From Cloeon dipterum (taxonomy: Eukaryota > Arthropoda > Insecta > Ephemeroptera > Baetidae), in NCBI RefSeq assembly GCF_949628265.1, contig NC_088788.1:29498335-29562334 (forward strand): a stretch of 64,000 nucleotides of DNA, written 5' to 3'. Position numbers and translations under genes: made by a program. The first letter of the stretch is position 1. Every line of letters starts with the position of its first letter. The notes beneath the pieces are model-generated. The model was not told where the DNA came from. It worked only from the letters and a program-made list of their open reading frames with translations, and ran no database searches. Below, one piece after another: positions 21,900 through 42,463 of this stretch.

Positions 21900-23750
21900 A
21901 TATTAAAAAGCATGTTTAAGAATGCATTACTTTTGGTGAAACTGTTAATTTCTAACTTGATTGATTAAAAAAATAGTTTCCATTGACTCGTTGGAACTTA
22001 CGTAAACGTATTAACTGTTAATCTCTGGTCAATGAAACAAACAAATTGATTTAAATAATATTTTTCACTGATAGCTGCATTCAAATTCATTATTAGCCAA
22101 TTAATACTTTCATTTTATTCCCAAATAATTTAATGATATAGTAGTTTGATTAAGTTGATCAAATGTAACGAAATTTTACGAAAGGTATTGAAGGAATGAA
22201 GTTCAAATGTTAAGACTGTTCTACACTTGTTTTTGTTTATTTCATAAAAAGTTAAAAGCAGAAGAGCAACGGTGCCCATTCATCGTCTTTCTCTGGAAAG
22301 TCATCAAAGTGAGTGGATTGCCTTTGGCATTAACATTAGCCAATGGAAATAAACAAGCAGGCGGAGGGCAAAATCGATTTAATCGCGATTGATCGGCTTA
22401 ATTGCGACGGAAAAGGTCTCTCGAGGAAGGCACAAATAAAATGCACGCCGCGCTCTAGCAGCGGGTGTGTTATTATTCAAATTTGCATATTGAAGCGGGA
22501 CTAGCGGGGCGGGGGAGGAAGGACGGCGCCCCATTACACTGGCCCTGCGACAATCAACTTGATGGCGTCGAATTCGGTGCCAACTTTTAATGCGCCCTTT
22601 TACTGGCCAATAAAAATAATGTGCACACTCACTCCGTCAGCCGGAGCATACCTGCCGCCTCGTAATAACTCATTCTCATATTCAAATGAGCCGCCATAAA
22701 AATGAATTGCTGCCGAGAATGTCTCTCGTCGCCGTTATTGAACCTGCTATTCCGTTTTGCGAGGGCTGTGCGAGCCGGCCCCCAAGAACTGCTGCATGTG
22801 CGCTTTTTTGCTTGAAAAATTGAAGCTCTGCCTGGCTCTTGGATTATTTTTTTTACCACTTTGCGTTTCGCGCGGCTAAATCGCAATTTGCACACTTTAC
22901 GGTGGACCAGGTCCAATGCACAGATTCTTCCTCTGCAATTTAAACCGCAGACAAAAATATTGGCCTTTGTTGCAGCTCCTTATGATATATGCGACAATTC
23001 ATCATCACTTTTAGCATACAATTTTATTTTATACGGCAGAGACTATAGTGTCAATTATTGCTCCGTTTTTACTGGTCAAATGATAGAGGAACGATTCAGT
23101 TAAGAGTCCATAGCCTAATTTCTTGGTTGATTTTCCAACATTTCTCACTAATTCAAGAAGGTAAAAGTAATGCTGTTCACGTTTGACTCCTACTTTTTTT
23201 ACTTTTTAAAGTATGCAACCCGCGAGCCGTTCATGCCGACATGCGTGCCTAACTTTGTTTCAGAGGCTGCAAACGATCTGAAAACATATTATTTATTATT
23301 TTTCACCCACAATAGTATTCACCAAAACTTGTGTTTTAATGTTACCCCCAGACAACATAATTCTAATACCACGCCGCATTTTGAATCCCTGGGCGAGACC
23401 CTTAAGAGGACTCCATGGGGTTGACCCCTTTTACTCCGTCTCTTTTAAAATTCATAAAGTAGCAAAATGAAAAATATAGGCAGTGACAAGTCCCCAGTTG
23501 CTCTTTTGAGCACGCAGAAGTGTCCACTCCTAGAGGGGATTACACATGGGCTGGAGCGCAGCGTGCAGGCAATTTTTATTCAGGAGGAAAAAACTGACAC
23601 GCCGAGCCTATCATGGGAGTTTCCTCAAAATTATTCCAACGTGGTATTAGGCGTTGCTGCTCTCCGATGACGGTTATTCAATAACATTTTGCTCTGACCA
23701 GACTAAAGGGAGAGACATGCGTGGAGCTAAAAATATGACGAATCAAAAAG

Positions 23751-23775
23751 GAGAGAGAGAGAGAGAGAGAGAGAG
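23751..23775. repeat. (GA)n microsatellite
   Basis: About a dozen uninterrupted GA dinucleotides. Confidence 0.95.
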
Positions 23776-26700
23776 AAAACTGATAAAAAATTCATGTCTG
23801 TTCCCGCATGCATGGCGGATTGCAATGATGTAAAATATAAAAAGGGTCCGACAGAGCGACACAAAATTCCTATTCAGTGGTTGGTCTGCAGACGAGCCAC
23901 GCTAGCTTTTTAGGAGAAGCCCTCTTATATTAACCAAGCAAAATTGGCGGGGTTATTATATGTATGCCATTCCGTTTTGCTCATTCAAAGAAAAAAGAGC
24001 TGCCTCCAAAATTAAAGTGCTGCTACTAAAGGTATGACTCAGAATTTTCATTTCAGTGAGTGGCAATTTGGAAATATGTAAACCTCAAGCCTCAAAAACA
24101 CAAAATGATAATTTTTTGTTTGCATAGGTGTGAATGCGAATTGATAAGTTATGGAAAACCTTTGCCGCAAAGAATTTATATCGCCTAAATTAATGAGTCT
24201 GCAAATAATGTCGGCAATTGAACATCATGGTTGTCTGTATCCGCATGATTTTTCTGGCGCTTTTTTATTTTCTTACTTTGCATTGAAATTTGTTCAACCG
24301 GTTCGTTCAACCAAAGGCAAAATATTTGGATTTCATGTTTCAGCAACGTTTATTCAACTTTTTCAATACACTAAACCGTTGCACACATTTGTGGAATAAT
24401 GCAGTGGGTTACGTAAGAAAAACCTCGCAATTCGCCAGAGTGCAGGAATGCAAGTGACACAAAGCATTCTGTGATGGAACTAGAAGGCTGTCGCCACTGC
24501 AAGCAGAAGAAGGATTCCACTCCATTTACCAGGAGACATTTGCACCTGGCTCCAATATGTGAAACACAATAGAGTCACTTCTTTCTCAGTTTTATGCCTC
24601 CCTGCGCGGATTATTTTACCACCGAGCGAGAGGGTGGCCTATTTTTCTTAGCGCGTGGTGGTTTTACGACTCGACTCCCTTTCTTGCCTCTGCCTACATT
24701 TTATGCCGCCGACTTTATCTTTTACAGGATTGATGCTTCAAAAATTCAACCTGCCTGCCACACATGCATGCACCATACTACCTCCAGCAGTCTGCTACCG
24801 AGGAGCTGTAAAAATCCGCCAGGGAGAAGAGCAAGGGAAAGAAACGCATTATTAAAGCGGATGAGCGGGCCGCCGATTTTTCCTTTCCACCGTTTCTTTC
24901 CTTTCGCAACGTCGACACCATCACCTTTTGCTCACGTGTCCCTTCATTTTTACCACGCGTAAAAAGAGTAAGGTGACAAGGAGTGTTGAATTTATTATGC
25001 TTTAATGAAAAGAATAAGAGTAGCAAGCAGGGCGGCAGCGGAGGAGACATTTTCTAGCTAGTGCTTTCTCATCCCTTAGGGTGAACATTTTTAAATGAGG
25101 ACGTTGGGTCGAAAGCTCGCAAATTATGTCAAGGAAGAAATGCTTGCCGGTCGAGAGGAGAGCACGATAGGTGGATTTGCGTTGAAAATTAATTCCACAT
25201 CTTAGTGAAAAATGTATTTCGTTAAGATGAGCCCAGTCGAAATGTGTAATTACCATTTTCAGAAATAAAATAATTACATGCTTGTGCGTATTTGCAAAGG
25301 TATCACCCCTACCACGGCATGCTCTCACGTAGCGCTCATAAGCCAGAATTTAAATTCCTAGAGGTACGGAGGGTAGTATCCACTTTTATTTATATCATTA
25401 TCTGTCTGGCTATTGCTGACACGACCAACCGCGAGTGAAATTATTTATATACCATTTGCTTACTATTTCTTTTAATTTAATTGTTTTAAGGTGAATGATA
25501 AAAGAAATCGTCCCTTCCTAAGGAAAAATCAACAGATTGAAAACAGAGTTGCAATCAATCTTGTCTTAAAATCCAGCGCAGGAAAAATTGCTAGAGTGTA
25601 AAATGAGAATTGTGACCATGGTCATGTGGTTTTTCTGATTCGTCACGTTATTCACAGAATCTGCTTCGGTCGTTGCGACCGGTTGTTTTTCTCTATATTG
25701 GCAAGCGTGCTTTACTGCAAACTTAAATTTATCGTCAGCGGCAATTCGAAGGCAATGCGCTGCTGACATGTCGCAATAATTCCTGACCTGCTCTGGAACT
25801 GCAGTTGGCAAACTCGGCAGATAAATTTCAATTTTCTGCAGCAGAAGTAATAAAAGTGCAACACCCCAAGCAAGAACAAGGCCGGCGGTGGCGTCGTAAA
25901 AGTTGTTGCACCAACTATTAATCACGCAGCGAGAACAACACCCCGCAGGCGAGCGCGGTGGTGTTCTTGAAATGACAATGATCAATCTAAATTTAAAGCT
26001 AACTACGAGTGTAAGTGGTAATTCGTGACACGAGATTGAGTGTTAGCGGCGATTTGTTGCCTTCGCAACTTTTTCCACCGCATCTCTCGTGATTGCGAGC
26101 TGATTTAATGGCACGGTGCGTAGTATGTACTTTATTGAGACTTTTTAATGGAAAAAAACTGACCTACTCATCCAATATGCAGAATTCCAAAAGGCTCACC
26201 TCCATTTTTAATCGGCAAAGGAATATAGGGAATGTTAAGTGCGTCTAGGGCGGAAAATGGAAACTTTTTACGCATGCATAAGTGCACGTGGACTGCACGT
26301 CGGTTGCGGCAATCACACAAGTTTTATTCACCGCACGCCGCGAGTTGGAGTGGCGAAAGCCAAAACGAGACCTTGGGGAATCGTTGGCTTCGCACAGAAA
26401 TGGAGACGGAAGGCGGTAAAAAGCAGGTGCAAGAGGTGTTCCATTTCTTTTTCTTTCCTCTCCCAGCAACCAACAAAAATGACTCAAAAGAGGCTCTGGA
26501 AAAACTATTTTTGGACTTAAAGTGACAGACCTCTTCCACGTAAAATGCGAGTATTTCTCTCCATTTTTTATACATTAAGAAATAGCAATGGTTGGTTGGC
26601 CTCCATTTTAGAGGGACCAACTGGTTTCTCGTTACCGATTGATTATTTTGAATGTGTTTATTTTTAGTATACACCACGAGGTGTATGAACAAAATTTACA

Positions 26701-29700
26701 AAAATATTTTTTGGCAGGAAATTCTAATAATAATCAAGAGCAGTTCTAAATTAAGATATTGCTAGACAATGTTGACCCTAGTGTCTTAGAGAGAGTTGAC
26801 GATATTTTTAAATAGAAGGATAATCAACAATAAATCCAATAAAAATTGGGAAAACAACCCACGAAGTTAATGTGAGCACTGTGAAAAAAATTGTTAACAA
26901 AATGAACGTTCCTATAGCTGCCTAAAATTTATTTTTTCTTACTATGTGAAATGCAAATCGAAATTCAATGGAAGCCTTCATGCATTCCACACGTTTGCAG
27001 GCTAACAAAAAGCGCATATTTCTACGGAGAGTCCATGAAGCTGGAGTCCAGTCTCCTCACCCTCGTGCGTAGTCTGAGCGCAAGCACCAGATGCTCATTG
27101 TAGCATTAATCATATCACGTATTACGCTGGAAAATGGATCTGAGAGGTTTCCTGTGTAAGCTTCGAGCACTAAATAAAGGCCTTAACGCTGGCTCGTCCA
27201 GAGCGTGAAAACTAGGCAGCGACCACAGAGCTGTTCGCCGAGCATACTCAAATATACAAGAACCCTGTGTGTGCCATCGGTGCTAGCTAACCCTGTTGAT
27301 GCTGTTTATAGATATTACATACAAGCCACCTCCGTGCTAATGACGAGCCTCGGACACAGACAAGTGAAACGCTGCGTCTGTTCATTTTATAGATATATAT
27401 GATGTATAACACTTACAGTCGGGTATTTTTATGCAATTTGAAGAATTTTCTTTCCAATGCTTGCAAATTTTACCCACCTTTACGGGAATGACTAATGCAC
27501 TAAACTGGAATTTATGTTGAAATCAGTAGCATCATTTTTAAATGCAAATTATGTAGGATCTTTAAAAACTCGTACTGATAGGCCGTTGGGGCACGTATGA
27601 TCTATCCTAAAATAACGCAATCTTATTCTAGAATCTATTTGAATAAATATGTCGTGTATAAAGTCATTTCATAGAGTCAAATAATTTAGGGCATCAAAAG
27701 TACTTGACAAAATAAAAATTAATATATTCCCTCAGCACCAATAATATTAATTGAACGTTTAATATTGATGACACTACCTTCAAATTATCACTATAAGCGG
27801 GATTATAAGACCTGCTTACAGATCAGAAAACTTTTGAGAAGGAGTTAAGTATTCTCGAATCGGTTTGCAACTTTGAAAACTCTTGGTGGAACAATCTGCG
27901 GTGTTCACAAATTTCATCGGAAAAGGACGTAGCAAACTTCAGAGAACTTGGTGCTCACGCAAGCCAGAATGATTAAAAACCGCAAGTTATTGGCTGCCGT
28001 TTTAATTTACCTTCGCTACTTTCACAACACTTAATTGCTTTTCGACGCGAGCGTCAACTTTACCAACAATAAATAGCGAACAGCTCTGCTTGCTGCGGCG
28101 TGTGTATTATTCCCGATAAAATGCAAGCGCCAGCGAGGTAAGCAAAAATTTTTAATTAAAATTTCTCTCCGCCGGCGTTCAGGTGCGTGCGGGGAAATAT
28201 CGACTGCGCTGGTTTTGGTCTCTCGTTCGCTCTCACGGCGTGTGTGCTCGCGCGCGAGGGCTGCGGAGATTGAATAGAACTTTCAGCGACAAAAAGCCTG
28301 TTGATTTATGGCATCGGCCATGCGCAAGCCTTAATTGAAGCCTCGCAGAGCCGCTTTAAAAAGGAAAGTTTCATTTGCATAAGTTTACTCCTGCTGCTGT
28401 CCGCCACAAACTTTTCCCGCGCAGAGACTTTTTCCTTTTGAATATCATATCTGCTCTCTTTAATACCAAAAGCTAATAAAGTGTCTGCGAAACTTTGTTA
28501 TTAAAAGTGAGAGAAAAGTGCTATATCTAGCGGTGGAATCATTTTTTTCCCGGGCTTCGCCAGGATTTTTTGGCAGTGAAATATTGCACCCATCAATTTT
28601 TATGCATAAAAGAGAAAGAGATAACGTGCGGAACCATTCTTTATCGTTATTACAATTTTACGTTTAAGGTATAACTAATATATATGAGGCAGGATTGCTG
28701 GCTTTATTTCTGAATGGTAGATTGTGCTGCAACGTCCCGTAAAAGCTATATGAAAAGGTATGATCTGGGGGTGGGAAGCTTTGATATATCACTGAAAAAT
28801 ATTTAACGCACACGTTTATAACATTTTCGAAAAGGATAGGATATTGTATGAAATCAGGTGTAAAATTTTTAGTTCCGCGCCTCTTGCTCTTTTGTTTGAA
28901 AGGCTATGCAACTATATTTTGCTGCATGTCACACAGGTTGCATACCTTAACTTTTACAGAAGTTAGATGCGCAAATCTAGGAGGATCACGTTTGGCGGTT
29001 TCGAAGGAACGAAATATTTTTTCGCGATCAAACTGAAATCCAAAGTAGGAAAAGTACTGAACCATAGCCTATAGCGGATTTCAGGACTACGAGGGTCGAA
29101 AATCCAGAGGGTCCAGCATTGCTACAGAATAGGAGTAGCTTCTACTATTAAATTAAATCCAAGAAACTACTATATTAAGAGCTCAGATTGTTTTTTACGT
29201 TTTTTATTCCTATTTCCATATTGCACAAAAGAACCATAATTCATTAGACATATGCAATATAGTGTCCATATTTTGTAATATATTTTTTAGAAAAGAAACT
29301 TGATAATGTATGTTATATTCATTTGATTTGAGAATCCTATAGCTTGGTGCTTTCGAAATCATTCAATGTTGAAATTTGTTTCCTAATAAACACAAGCGTC
29401 AGTTTCAGTTTATCTCCACATTGTAATAGTGAGTATGCTATTCTATAATTATTAATTAATTGGCTAAAGTAATTGCCTTGGGCTTCAGCCATCTATAACG
29501 CAGCCTTTGGTCGTGTTTCAAATTGCATGCTCGAACGAGTGAACTGACACGCAAAGACATGCTTGTTTGCATGGCGCAAAAAGAGCGTGAAAAATCTCGG
29601 GAGGATTTGCTGGTGGCATTTCTTTGCCACAACCAGACTGCCGAGGATACACGCGCGCAGCCGTGTGTTGGAGAAAAAGCCATCTCTGTCGTTGGGTTGG

Positions 29701-30110
29701 TGTTTTGGTAATTTTTCCGGCAGTTGAGTGGCTGCAAGTCCGCGGGAGAAGGGTCTCTGGTGACCTGCGGTATGTGCTCCGTAGCAAAGGCAAAGGCACA
29801 CACGAAACTCATCCGCCCAGGAAAAAAAGCAACAAAAGCAGTGTGCCGCTGTGCGCAAAAACAATCCCGCAATTTATGGCTTCAGCTAGTCCAGGCAAAA
29901 AATAAAATTCCATTGGCCCAAGGGAGTCCCACATTAGCAGAACACGCGCGACAGTACATTTATTGCACTCCTCTTGGTAACTTTTTGTTCTACTGACGGG
30001 CTCGAAAAGCGCACAAATAGAGAAACCGTTGTTGATTTGCTATTTATATTCTGGTACTTAAGTAGTTTTTGGCAGCTGTGGCAGAGATTAAAATACTCCA
30101 CAGAGACCAA

Positions 30111-30128
30111 TAATAATAATAATAATAA
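30111..30128. repeat. (AAT)n microsatellite
   Basis: Short run of AAT/ATA trinucleotides in otherwise AT-rich DNA. Confidence 0.85.
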
Positions 30129-31407
30129 AATTCCAGAATTAAAAAAGGATGTACAAGAATACTGTACTTATTGATGGATAAAAATTGTTTATAAGGTGCT
30201 AACTCAACATAGGTTTTTTAGTCATAACCTTTAAGCAGTATACTTCAAAAATGTATCTTATAACTCCAATTTTCAGCAATTTTATCAAAAATGAGGTATT
30301 GTCTGGACCAGAACTTCAGAAGGCCGGAACTGAATATATTCTCAAGGGCGGACTGGATTAAATGAAACTGTTGGAGTTAGTTAAATTACTCTTGAAATCA
30401 ACGAGGATGAAGACTCTTGTTATTCATTTACCTCCTTAAATTTAAAATAGCAATTATTAGCAAAAAATCTTCCGTTTGGATTGGAAAAAGGTTTAATAAT
30501 CGGAGATATTAAAACATTTGTCTGCTTCACAGATAGTGCCTTTTATTTATATGCAAATCTATGTAACCATATGTACTTCAAATAAGCGCAGACATGAAGC
30601 TGAAAACATTAATTTTTTATGTACACATGAAAATTAAAATGAACAAAAGAAAATTTTAACATCTCTTACGTAAGAATATACAGAGTTGTTTACAAATTGG
30701 TATCTATAGTCAATTGATTTCTAACTTTTACGTGTCCGATTTATTTACCTGATCTCTCGTTCTGCACATGAAACCAATAATTTAGAAAATCACATGTGCA
30801 TACTTGTTGGTTGCAAATATAATTCAAGTCTTAACTAGATTTTATTGATATACCGACTAGACTTGGCTACAGGTCGTACGCTCTCGACTTCACTTAAATT
30901 ATCCAGCATTTCATAACCCATGTAAATAATTAAATGAACAAACAATCAACCAAATATGATTAAATGGACCTGTAAATGATAACAAGGTGAAAGAGAATAG
31001 GATGCAATTGTCGAGAACGTGACCAACCAGCTGTATCAAGTCAACGTCATCCTCTGAATAGCCAATTTTGCAACAAAATTAAAACACGTGAAAGGATGCA
31101 AATGGCACAACAGATTTAAGCATGCACTGAATTTTGTTGAATGAAAAGCAATTCGCGAGTGTTCGAGATCTTCAAGTCAAAAACACGAGAGTATCTTTAT
31201 CGTAATCATTTGATAGAACAATTTTCAGTGGTGCGTGTTCTGTTTGTTTACACTTTTTGCTAATGATATTTGGAGGAAAAGGCCCAAAATTTCGAATTTA
31301 AATGTTCAGACTAGTCACAATTCCAAGTTAATAAATATCCGAATGACAAAATTTTGTGCCTTTTTGCATTTTTGTTTCTCGTCCATTATTAGCGAGCTTG
31401 TTGATTC

Positions 31408-31426
31408 GGGGGAGGGGGGGGGGGGG
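31408..31426. repeat. Poly-G tract
   Basis: A run of 18 G with a single A interruption. It is unusual in this AT-rich interval and able to form quadruplex structure. Confidence 0.9.
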
Positions 31427-32216
31427 TAAGACTTGAATCCGACTTCTACGTTTGTTTTGGTGTGACCACCACTCTGACAGTATCATACAACTCTCGCCTA
31501 ACAAGATTAGAACTTAATCTTGCGTTCTACACTAACACCCAATCAGAATTATATTTTGTAAAAAGATACAAATTTGTGTTTGTAATCAACTGTGTCTCCA
31601 AAATCAGAAATTGAACCATTAAGTGTGGCCAACAGACGGCCTGAAACTAAACCCCAAAGAGTCCTTGACCCTCAGCCTTAAATTGAACAAGTTGAACTTG
31701 TGTCAGGATTTAATATTAAGCCACTGATCCATTGTTGGACAATGGCTTGCAGCATCCTTCTCGCACTATTGTAAAGACGTTTGAATGACGGACAACTTTG
31801 ATTTTAGGACTGGATTGCCTTCTTTCGTAAAGGTATTGAATGTGCTTTGGTTTATGTTCCCAAAATGTGCTAAAACTAACATGGCTACCACTTATCCAGT
31901 GCGTTTACTCACTAATACTTCCCCTCTTGTCAATTTTGGTCCAAATTTCACCACCCCGAATATAGTATCCATTGTAACATTGACAAAGATTTCTAACAGA
32001 TCCAGGAAACTAGTCCTAAAATGAAAGTGATCCATTGTTGTTCCAATCAATCCGAAGTAAGGCTGTGTGGCAAGAAATTTTGACAAACCTTGAGTGAATT
32101 TGTTTATTTTCCACACCATCCCGCGCTGATCAATAAAGACCCAAAGAGCAAAGAAATTTGAGTGTTTTGGTTGTATCAGGTCGGGCACTCTTAGTACCCT
32201 TAAAATAAAACCATCT

Positions 32217-32234
32217 AGCCACATCAATGTGGCT
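32217..32234. repeat. Small perfect palindrome downstream of the FoxK stop
   Basis: The string 'agccacatcaatgtggct' has 8-base arms and a 2-base centre. It lies 52 bp past the FoxK stop, in the presumed 3' UTR. Confidence 0.7.
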
Positions 32235-32285
32235 GTTACTAAAATGGTCAACTACTTGATTGCTGCTTCTCTAAGGAGGCTCAGC

Positions 32286-38857
<6,572 letters not shown>

Positions 38858-41800
38858 CTAGTGATCACTGGATTGGCCCATACTGCACACCAAATTTGCG
38901 ATAGCCTTTGCTTGGTCTTTGTATTTGCCATCCTCTAAACTAGAATACAATGCCCCAAGAGTACATTTCTTTGCTGTGAGGTTCTTCCATTGCAACAGCA
39001 CCTGATAAGCAAATTCCCTCACCCCATCCCCTTTGTGATTTTGTTCAATGTTTGTGACTGTGCCTTCATCGAGACCCAAATTTCGACCAAGCTCTTTCCA
39101 CTTAATGTTCGTCAAATGTTCGGAAGCTTTCCACAGATCATTTGTACTGAGCTTTCGAGTGTTTTGTCTGTAACCTAATGAGGAAGATTTGACAGACGCA
39201 ACTCTACGGGATCGATAATGGGTGGAACGAACACCATCTTCTTCATCACTCTCTTCAACGCTGCGGTCAGAGGAACTATCTTTGTTATGACCGCGTCTTC
39301 GTTTTGGAGGTATTTCATTTCTTTTGAGACTTGAGGATCTCGCAGAACTAGGATGAGATCGTTTTCGAGAAGATGACGCACGTTCTTTAGAAGGGGGTGC
39401 TGGCATTTCTGCAAGATCATTGATAAGTTTTAGGCGAGCAAAATAATTGTATCTGACGCAACAACTACCTTCATCCATGTCAACTTCCTCTGGAGGCTCT
39501 TCTCCTTTTTTATTGCTCCACCAATTGAAGTATTTGGATATGGGCGATGATTGTTGGTTGTGGGATCCATTTAACGAGTTACTAGGACTGGAGCCTGTGC
39601 TGCTGCTTGGTGGGGTTTCGTCAGCGAGTCCGTTTTGTGCAATATCACGGTGTACAGCAAACAAAGCCTGGACAAACTCATCTGGAGTGCCTCCTCGATT
39701 CTGATATATGTTTGTCATAGCAACGAAAGGATCACCACTTGTCTGAAAGTTGGAGCATAGAGTAGCTGATAGATAATTAGAGCTTGTTTTCTTACCATTA
39801 GTTTTGTTCTAATTTCGTTGTTGTTGAATCCAACATACTTTGCAAACTTTTTCCAGTTATTTCCATCTGTGATCTGCAAATTTGCTGCCAGCTCTTTGAT
39901 TGCAACAATTGTCCACCGCTCCCCTTGAACTTGCATGTTTAATTCAGCCTCATACCCAGACTGTCCAATTTGAGAAGTCAGCATCCATTTATAAAATCAA
40001 TAGGATTATTACTTTGTAAAGGTTGAATTCAAAAACCAAATCATTCCTTCCAGAGCTCTTTGATTTCTCCACGAGAACTTTCCCGATTGTTCCGATGTCA
40101 ATCTTGGCATCGCTCTTGAACCTTGGTAAAAATATATTTATATAGTACATTTAAATAAAATAACACTGGTTTATTACTTGCAGGCATATTGGAATTCAAA
40201 GTCCCGCCCTCTGAAATCTGGCTCCTCTTTGCACATTTCTGGCAATTCCCCAGCTTCTACGTCAGCTTCAAACATCTGCGATCTTAGTCTCACTAAAATT
40301 TTTCCAGGTCTAATCAATTTGGGCTTGTTGCAGGCACCAGCCCGGTGCTGAAGGTTAGTAACGTCTGGCAATTTGCGATCGCTGCGGTAGCAAATTACTT
40401 CCAAGCTAAACCTAAGAAGGAAAATAATCCCATTTAAAAGTTTGAATATTAAGTGAATTTATGCAACCTACCTATCATTTTTTGGGGTTTCTTGCATGTA
40501 TGCTTCACACATCATGGAAAAGGTTACAAAATTGGCAAAGTGTGCCATGCCAACCTTGGCCTCATACAGACTGTTGGACACTATGTCCCAGAAGACTGTA
40601 AAGAAGCTAAAGTGCTTTACTTGAAACGAGATAATTGGAATCCCCGAGTGGTGCTTCAGGTTCAATTTGATCTCTGTTTTTAGCCTTTTCCAGACGATTG
40701 GCTCCATTTCATCTGATGGACTGTGCCAAACAGAGAGGGATTTAAGAGGGTCCTTGTCAAATTTCTTGCAGATGTCTTGCAGATCAGGCACTGGGAGATT
40801 TATTGTTACGGGGGGCCTATTTGAAGGGAACTTGAGCCCATGAGGCCCAATCATGATAACTGGAGAGGCAAGCGAGTATCTCATCTTCAGGTTGTTCGGA
40901 AATAAAGCTGTTTCGGTGTCAAAAATTACTCTGAGGTAGGCGTCAATATCATCTTCCAAACAGCCTTTAGGGAAGGCCACCTCTACACCAGGGATGTCCG
41001 GAATGTAGAGAGTGCCTCCATTGCGTTTCCGAATCCGTTTCAGCCTTTCTGGGTAAGGCTCCTCCGTTATCACAGTGAATAAGCTGAAGTGGTTCACTTT
41101 CAAGATAATAAAGCCATCTTTGTAGCAGTAACTTGTTTTTGGCAACCGTTCCCATTGCGCCTTCTGGAATGAAAGGAATGTAATTTATAAATACAGTGTG
41201 TATTACATGATCATATAGTTCATCTCATCAATAAAGTTTCAAATATTGTACTCAGGACACATTGTTCCAAATTAGAATATCTGACAAAGGAATTGTCTTA
41301 AATATTTTAAAATGTTTGTGCAAATAAAATAGCTAAAAATAGAACACAGCGGCAAAGGTCACATTAAAACCACTATCGTGATTTGTATTTTGAAGTCAAA
41401 ATTTTCTTTTACCTGTCATCATTTTCCAATTTTGATAAAAAATTGAATTTTGAAAAATATCTGTTGAATTGGTCCATGCTATCAGTTAGACTGTTGTATG
41501 TCAATCAACCACTAATTAAAATATACAATCTGGATTTTATAACGTGGTAAACATAGCTGCAAATGAATTTCATTGCTTTAAAGATTTTTAACATGCCAAA
41601 TTAATATGTGATTTGGGGTATTAGTTTTCCTTTTGGACAATTAAATACTGGTTTGATCAAAGACAATAAAAACCTCAAATTAGAAGTCTAACCTCAAATT
41701 CTGACGTGTTGCTAGTGAAGCACACAATGCAGCTCTCGTCGTGAACACAGACAGGGATAGAAAGATACACTTGGTACTTTTCCTCAAATTGCATGCCATG

Positions 41801-42463
41801 AGGACCAAGTGATATAATTGGGGCACAAAGACGTTGCATCTTGTTCAGTTTTGGCTTAAACTGGTCACCATTAAGTGTTTTCAACTCTGCGTTTTGTAGT
41901 AATTTTGAGCTAGAAGCAGGAATGATGGCAGTGACTCTGCTGTCAGGGTCTGTGAGCATTCTCGCTGTGGGAGGTCTGTCGCACTCCCAGTCTTGTTTGA
42001 CCTTATCCTCCTCGCTGTCCCAGCCGCATGCCTCCAACGAATTCTTTAAGTCTTCCACATTGAGACCTTCATCTTCATCGCTGAAAATGAAGCTATAATT
42101 TCAGCTCCCTGCAATAGAAGAGGTTTAAATGCACGGGACCAACCTTGATAGAAATCCAACTCCACTCATGTTCTCGCAAGCGCAAGGATCATGGGGGGAA
42201 TTGGAATTCCTGCTCTGGAATGACTGACTCGACTTTTCTGAAGCAGTCCCATAGTCAGACGTACTTGAAGATTCGTTAACTTTCAACCTAAGCCCTGGAA
42301 GATCACTCCAGGGCTTACAAGTGCCTTCCTGCCAAGCTTTAACGGATCCGCGGGTGACTGGGCGCTCTGGAGGCAGCGTCGGAAGGCGCAGTTTCCTTGA
42401 CGCGGAAGGACAATCTCGCACTTGCCTTGCCCGATTAGGCACCTTGAACGCGTCTTGAGGCAT
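38858..42463 (-). CDS. ZU5-ZU5-UPA-like protein with two death domains (PIDD/UNC5/ankyrin-like signalling protein)
   Basis: Exons are 42463-42144, 42080-41693, 41163-40472, 40411-40178, 40121-40013, 39960-39796 and 39742-38858, with consistent phases, for about 930 residues. The first 110 residues are Ser-rich. A ZU5 module follows (IISLGPHGMQF near 190), then a second (RNGGTLYIPDIPGVEV, ending at PVIMIGPHGLKFP), then a UPA-like stretch to about 580. Death domain 1 (VAIKELAANLQITDGNNW...FAKYVGFNNNEI) lies near 590-665. A basic/Ser linker follows. Death domain 2 (ASEHLTNIKWKELGRNLGLD...VTNIEQNH) ends the protein. There is no signal peptide, TM helix, LRR or ankyrin repeat, so it is probably a cytoplasmic adaptor for death-fold signalling. 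PIDD, UNC5 and ankyrins share ZU5-UPA-DD, but two C-terminal death domains are unusual. A 60-bp in-frame GT-AG segment at 39468-39409 may be an intron. Confidence 0.85.

Larger units (their letters stand above)
21900..32285. other. Gene-poor 10.4-kb interval
   Basis: I found no exon set that looks like a protein. Open frames here are short, overlap each other on both strands, and show no recognisable domain. GC-richer patches occur near 22440-22580, 24590-24960, 28140-28400 and 29500-29900. The octamer-like ATTTGCAT occurs near 22480. Candidate contents are promoters or enhancers of neighbouring genes and non-coding RNA. The 32200 end includes the 3' UTR of FoxK. Confidence 0.5.

Noticed and set aside
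22629-22916. Open frame on the - strand in a GC-richer patch
   Set aside because: Low-complexity basic composition, no domain, no supporting splice structure.
24594-25328. Cluster of overlapping open frames on both strands
   Set aside because: Frames overlap each other in several phases and show no recognisable protein; typical of GC-richer non-coding DNA.
29456-29996. Six overlapping 60-138-codon frames
   Set aside because: Open in many phases at once because of composition; none has a domain or a consistent start.
31785-32251. 79-codon (+) and 119-codon (-) frames past the FoxK stop
   Set aside because: They overlap antisense to each other and lie in the presumed FoxK 3' UTR; no family recognised.
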